A DNA stretch of 9,004 nucleotides from contig CAMIVJ010000100.1 in NCBI GenBank assembly GCA_946401765.1, positions 1 to 9,004 on the forward strand. Direction: 5' to 3'. Source of the stretch: an uncultured bacterium (GTDB lineage Bacteria > Verrucomicrobiota > Kiritimatiellia > RFP12 > UBA1067). Positions within the stretch are counted from its first letter, which is position 1. Each line of letters starts with the position of its first letter. Of this stretch, positions 6,127 through 9,004 are shown piece after piece. Below the pieces are notes generated by a model. It was not told the DNA's origin. It made no database searches and saw only the letters and a program-made list of their open reading frames with translations. The translations under genes and the position numbers were made by a program.

Positions 6127-8850
6127 TCATGCGAAGAGCTTTGCGAGCTTCTCGAGCTGCGCGACCTTCTCCATGAGTTCGGCTCGCTTCGCCTTCTGGC
6201 CCTCCACTATCGCCGCGGGGGCGTGGGCCATGAAGTTCTCGTTGCCGAGCTTCGCGTCGATCGACTTGATGAAGCCCTGCGTCTTGGCGAGCTCTGACGC
6301 CACGCGTTTCGCCTCTGCGGCCTTGTCCACAAGGCCCTCGAGCGAAAGGTACACGGTGCCGAGCTTTCCGAGCGTGCCGGGCATGGCGAGCTCCGTCGCC
6401 CCGGGCAGCACCTCCACGCTCTCGGCGCGGAAGGCGGCCTTGAGGCTGGCAACCTCCGCTGCGAGACGCTCGGCCGTGGCGGCGTCCTTCGCCGCCACGG
6501 TCACCTTCACCCACGCCGCGGGGTTCACCTTGTACTCGGCGCGGAGGGCGCGCAGCGCGGTGATCATCTCGCGCTTCGCCTCCACGTAGTCGTACACATC
6601 TTCGTCGAGGCCCCACGCCGCCTTCTCCTCTGCGGTGTAGCCCTTCGGGAACTCGGCGCGGAGAATCGTCTCGCCGTCCTTGAGGAATCCCAGCTGGTGC
6701 GCCACCTCTTCGGTGACGAACGGCATGTAGGGATGGAGCAGCCTTAGCGCCTTCCAGAAGACGTCGCGCAGGATCGCGAACGCCGTCGCCTTGTCGGGGG
6801 CGTCCTTTGCGTACTCCACGTACCAGTCGCAAATCTGAGTCCAGAAGAAGTCGTACACCGCAAGCGCGCCGTCCTGTATGCGGTACTTTGCGAGCAGGTC
6901 GTTCACCTTCGCGCACGCCTTGTCGCAGGCCATGAGCATGTGGCGCTCGTCGCTGGACAACTGGGCGGGGCCGCTGGCGGCCCCGAGCCCCGCCTGCGGC
7001 GTCGATTCGCGATTCATCTCCATGAAGCGCGCCGCGTTCCATATCTTCGTGCAGAAGTTGCGCCCGATCTCGAACTTGGACTTGTCGACCTTCGTGTCGC
7101 AGTCGAGCGAGGTGATTAGCGCAAGCGAGAAGCGCAGGGCGTCGGCCGAATACGCGTCGATGAGCTCGAGCGGGTCGAGCGAGTTGCCCAGGCTCTTCGA
7201 CATCTTGCGGCCCTGCGCGTCGCGCACGATGCCGTGGATGACGATGTTCTTGAAGGGCGGCTTTCCCATGAAGTGGATTCCCGCCATCATCATGCGAGCC
7301 ACCCAGAAGAAGATGATGTCCTGCGCCGTCACAAGGTCGGCGGTTGGGTAGTAGTAGTCGAGGTCGGCCGTCTTCTCTGGCCAGCCGAGCGTGGAGAAAG
7401 GCCACAGCCACGACGAGAACCAGGTGTCGAGCACATCGGGATCCTGCTCGAGGTCCGCGAGCGTCAGGTTCGCATTGCCGGTCTTGGCCTTCGCCATCTC
7501 CAGCGCGGCCTCGGCTGTTTCGGCAACAAACACCTGTTCACTATTCCCTGTTCCCTCTTCACTCGAATTCCCGCGGACGTAGTACGCGGGAATGCGGTGT
7601 CCCCACCAGAGCTGGCGCGAGATGCACCAGTCCTGAATGTTCTCCATCCAGTTGAAGTAGATCTTGCTCCAGCGGTCGGGCACGAAGCGCACCTCGCCCG
7701 ACTTCACCGCCGCGATGGCTGGCTCGGCAAGCGGCTTCATCTTCACGAACCACTGCTTGGAGAGGCGGCTCTCCACCACCTCGTGGCAGCGGTAGCAGTG
7801 GCCAACCTGGTTGTCGTAGTCTTCGACATGGTCGAGGAATCCGCCTGCCTCAAGATCCTCCACCAGCGCCTTGCGGCACTCGAAACGGTCCATGCCGCAG
7901 TACTTCTCGCCGGCGAGCTCGTTCATGTGCGCGTCGTCGGTCATGATGTTGATCTCCTCGAGGCCGTGGCGCTTGCCCACGAGGAAGTCGTTGGGATCGT
8001 GCGCGGGAGTGATCTTAACGATGCCCGTGCCGAACGCCTTCTCCACGTACACGTCGGAGATCACGGGAATCTCGCGGCCCGTGAGCGGCAGGATCACCGT
8101 CTTGCCCACCAGGTGGGCATAGCGCTCGTCGGACGGGTTCACCGCCACGGCGGTGTCGCCCGGCAGCGTCTCGGGACGCGTGGTCGCCACCATCACGTAG
8201 TCTTTGTACGGCTCGCCCCTCACGCCCTTCTCGCTGCCCACCACCGGGTAGCGCACGTACCACAGATGGCCGTGGTTCGCCTCATGCTCCACCTCGTCGT
8301 TCGCGAGCGCCGTGCCGCAGCGCGGACACCAGTTCACGATGTAGTTGCCCTTGTAGATCAGCCCTTCGTTGTACAGCTGGCAGAAGACCTTCGCCACCGC
8401 CTTGGAGCATCCCTCGTCGAACGTGAAGCGCTCGCGCTGCCAGTCGGTGGAATTGCCCAGCATGCGCTGCTGGTGAACGATCGTGCCGCCGTACTGCTTC
8501 TTCCACTCCCACACGCGCGCAACGAACGCCTCGCGCCCGAGGTCCTGACGGCGCTTTCCCTCCTTCTTGAGGGCCTTCTCGACTACGTTCTGAGTGGCGA
8601 TGCCCGCGTGGTCGGTGCCAGGCAGCCACAGCGTGTTGAAGCCGCACATCCTGCGCCAGCGCACAAGAACGTCCTGAATCGTCTGGTTGAGGGCATGCCC
8701 CATGTGCAGTATGCCCGTCACGTTCGGCGGGGGAATCACCACGGAGTACGGCGAACCGTGGCCCGGCTCGTCGTGAAAATAGCCGTTGTTCTCCCATATC
8801 GGGTACCATTTGGCCTCTGCGGCCTTGGCGTCGTATCGTTTGTCCATCAT
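6127..8850 (-). CDS. valS: Valyl-tRNA synthetase
   Basis: 907-residue class Ia aminoacyl-tRNA synthetase, cytoplasmic, charging tRNA-Val with valine and ATP. Landmarks: PPPNVTGILHMGHALN (40-55, HIGH motif HMGH); LWLPGTDHAGIATQ (74-87); a CPRC knuckle (175-178); the CP1 editing domain with TTRPETLPGDTAV (223-235) and AHDPNDF (283-289), which hydrolyses mischarged Thr-tRNA; DWCISRQLWWGHRIP (407-421); DVLDTWFSS (472-480); KMSKS (549-553); an anticodon-binding helical domain; and a C-terminal coiled coil (about 840-907) as in bacterial ValRS. The start MMDKRYDAKAAEAKWY fits the family; the reading frame stays open to 8982, but that extension spans the promoter and is not protein-like. AGGA lies 10 bases before the ATG at 8850. 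Two short insertions, at 429-438 and about 617-630, are encoded by repetitive DNA (see repeats). Length is within the usual range. Confidence 0.97.
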   Translation of the reverse strand: MMDKRYDAKAAEAKWYPIWENNGYFHDEPGHGSPYSVVIPPPNVTGILHMGHALNQTIQDVLVRWRRMCGFNTLWLPGTDHAGIATQNVVEKALKKEGKRRQDLGREAFVARVWEWKKQYGGTIVHQQRMLGNSTDWQRERFTFDEGCSKAVAKVFCQLYNEGLIYKGNYIVNWCPRCGTALANDEVEHEANHGHLWYVRYPVVGSEKGVRGEPYKDYVMVATTRPETLPGDTAVAVNPSDERYAHLVGKTVILPLTGREIPVISDVYVEKAFGTGIVKITPAHDPNDFLVGKRHGLEEINIMTDDAHMNELAGEKYCGMDRFECRKALVEDLEAGGFLDHVEDYDNQVGHCYRCHEVVESRLSKQWFVKMKPLAEPAIAAVKSGEVRFVPDRWSKIYFNWMENIQDWCISRQLWWGHRIPAYYVRGNSSEEGTGNSEQVFVAETAEAALEMAKAKTGNANLTLADLEQDPDVLDTWFSSWLWPFSTLGWPEKTADLDYYYPTADLVTAQDIIFFWVARMMMAGIHFMGKPPFKNIVIHGIVRDAQGRKMSKSLGNSLDPLELIDAYSADALRFSLALITSLDCDTKVDKSKFEIGRNFCTKIWNAARFMEMNRESTPQAGLGAASGPAQLSSDERHMLMACDKACAKVNDLLAKYRIQDGALAVYDFFWTQICDWYVEYAKDAPDKATAFAILRDVFWKALRLLHPYMPFVTEEVAHQLGFLKDGETILRAEFPKGYTAEEKAAWGLDEDVYDYVEAKREMITALRALRAEYKVNPAAWVKVTVAAKDAATAERLAAEVASLKAAFRAESVEVLPGATELAMPGTLGKLGTVYLSLEGLVDKAAEAKRVASELAKTQGFIKSIDAKLGNENFMAHAPAAIVEGQKAKRAELMEKVAQLEKLAKLFA
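6964..6994. repeat. GC-rich nested inverted repeat inside valS
   Basis: GGGGCCGC-TG-GCGGCCCC (6967-6984) is a perfect 8-bp inverted repeat with a 2-base centre. A second pairing, GGCGGGGC (6964-6971) with GCCCCGCC (6987-6994), uses overlapping arms. It encodes the Ala/Gly/Ser/Pro stretch AGLGAASGPAQ in the variable linker just before the anticodon-binding domain. It may be a small palindromic insertion tolerated in a loop, or simply GC-rich linker coding. Confidence 0.5.
7536..7563. repeat. Four-unit 7-bp tandem repeat inside valS
   Basis: On the plus strand the units are GTTCACT, ATTCCCT, GTTCCCT and CTTCACT (consensus NTTCMCT), directly abutting. Translated on the minus strand they give SSEEGTGNSEQ, a polar insertion between the GHRIPAYY and DPDVLDTWFSS motifs of ValRS. 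That region is known to vary in length between bacteria. The unit length is not a multiple of three, so the reading frame changes unit phase along the array. Confidence 0.65.
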
Positions 8851-8886
8851 CTTCTCTTCTTCCTGCCTTGCTTGTGCAGATGTAAG

Positions 8887-8915
8887 ATTATACCACAAAT
8901 CTTCCTTCAAGGCCA
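8887..8915 (-). promoter_or_regulatory. Extended -10 promoter for valS
   Basis: Minus strand: perfect TATAAT (8892-8887) preceded by TGG, giving the extended -10 TGGTATAAT. At the 17-base distance the -35 position is TGGCCT (8915-8910), a poor match. The transcript would start near 8880, leaving a 30-base leader to the ATG at 8850. This supports starting valS at 8850, because the promoter lies inside the longer open frame. No T-box or other leader structure is present. Confidence 0.65.
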
Positions 8916-9004
8916 TACCGCTGCCGCGAGTCAGCGCGCGCGGACGCTGCTGCCGTTTGCAAGAGTGAACGCAAGCGTCCAAAGCGTTTACCTTTGCAGA
9001 CAGG
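8916..9004. other. Region upstream of the valS promoter, no gene seen
   Basis: No plausible coding frame of its own. A loose 5-bp inverted repeat (AACGC at 8968-8972, GCGTT at 8984-8988) and a short ACGCAAGCGT dyad are visible but too weak to call an operator. The neighbouring gene upstream is outside the window. Confidence 0.4.

Noticed and set aside
6110..6130. G-rich run on the minus strand just after the valS stop (possible G-quadruplex or terminator)
   Set aside because: It does not contain four separate GGG runs at suitable spacing and no stem followed by T-run could be drawn.
5945..7411. 488-residue minus-strand frame overlapping valS and the chaperone
   Set aside because: It is the out-of-frame reading of valS, extremely rich in Arg, Gly and Ala, and conflicts with two well-supported genes.
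8851..8982. N-terminal extension of 44 residues on valyl-tRNA synthetase
   Set aside because: The extension covers the -10 promoter at 8887-8895; the sequence lacks family similarity, and MMDKRYDAKAAEAKWY is the normal family start with a Shine-Dalgarno before it.

Overview
The window is GC-rich (about 60% by eye) and tightly packed bacterial DNA. Every gene I can support reads on the minus strand. In transcription order, from high to low coordinates, they are: valyl-tRNA synthetase (valS); a small acidic protein that looks like a class I type III secretion chaperone; a very large 1196-residue protein that is probably its secreted client; a Tat-exported Gfo/Idh/MocA-fold enzyme of the GH109 type; and the first 110 codons of hisH, which runs off the left edge. 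The long plus-strand and alternative-frame ORFs are shadows produced by GC-rich codon use.

Region by region. 8851-9004 is the valS leader, with an extended -10 promoter. 6127-8850 is valS, complete, with two small species-specific insertions built from repetitive DNA: a 7-bp tandem repeat and a GC-rich palindrome. 5578-6051 is the chaperone and 1896-5486 is the putative effector, 91 bp downstream. 1741-1895 is a spacer holding a weak hairpin and a second extended -10 promoter. 331-1740 is the GH109-like gene. 1-330 is hisH, whose ATG abuts the previous stop codon.

How the genes may work together. valS and hisH are housekeeping or biosynthetic genes. The chaperone-effector pair is the accessory part. 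In type III secretion, a class I chaperone is commonly encoded beside its one client, binds the client's N-terminal 50-100 residues and keeps it fit for secretion. The large protein has no Sec or Tat signal, a polar N-terminus, several apparent domains and, in its centre, residues resembling the catalytic and metal-binding motifs of atypical (HipA / PI3-4-kinase-like) kinases. No secretion apparatus gene is in the window, so the secretion assignment rests on the chaperone's family resemblance and on gene order.

Organism. Three things together hint at a member of the Verrucomicrobiota/Lentisphaerota/Kiritimatiellota group: a Tat-exported GH109-type enzyme (a family known for removing N-acetylgalactosamine from host glycans), type III secretion components and high GC. 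This is an inference from gene content only; no phylogenetic marker comparison could be run.
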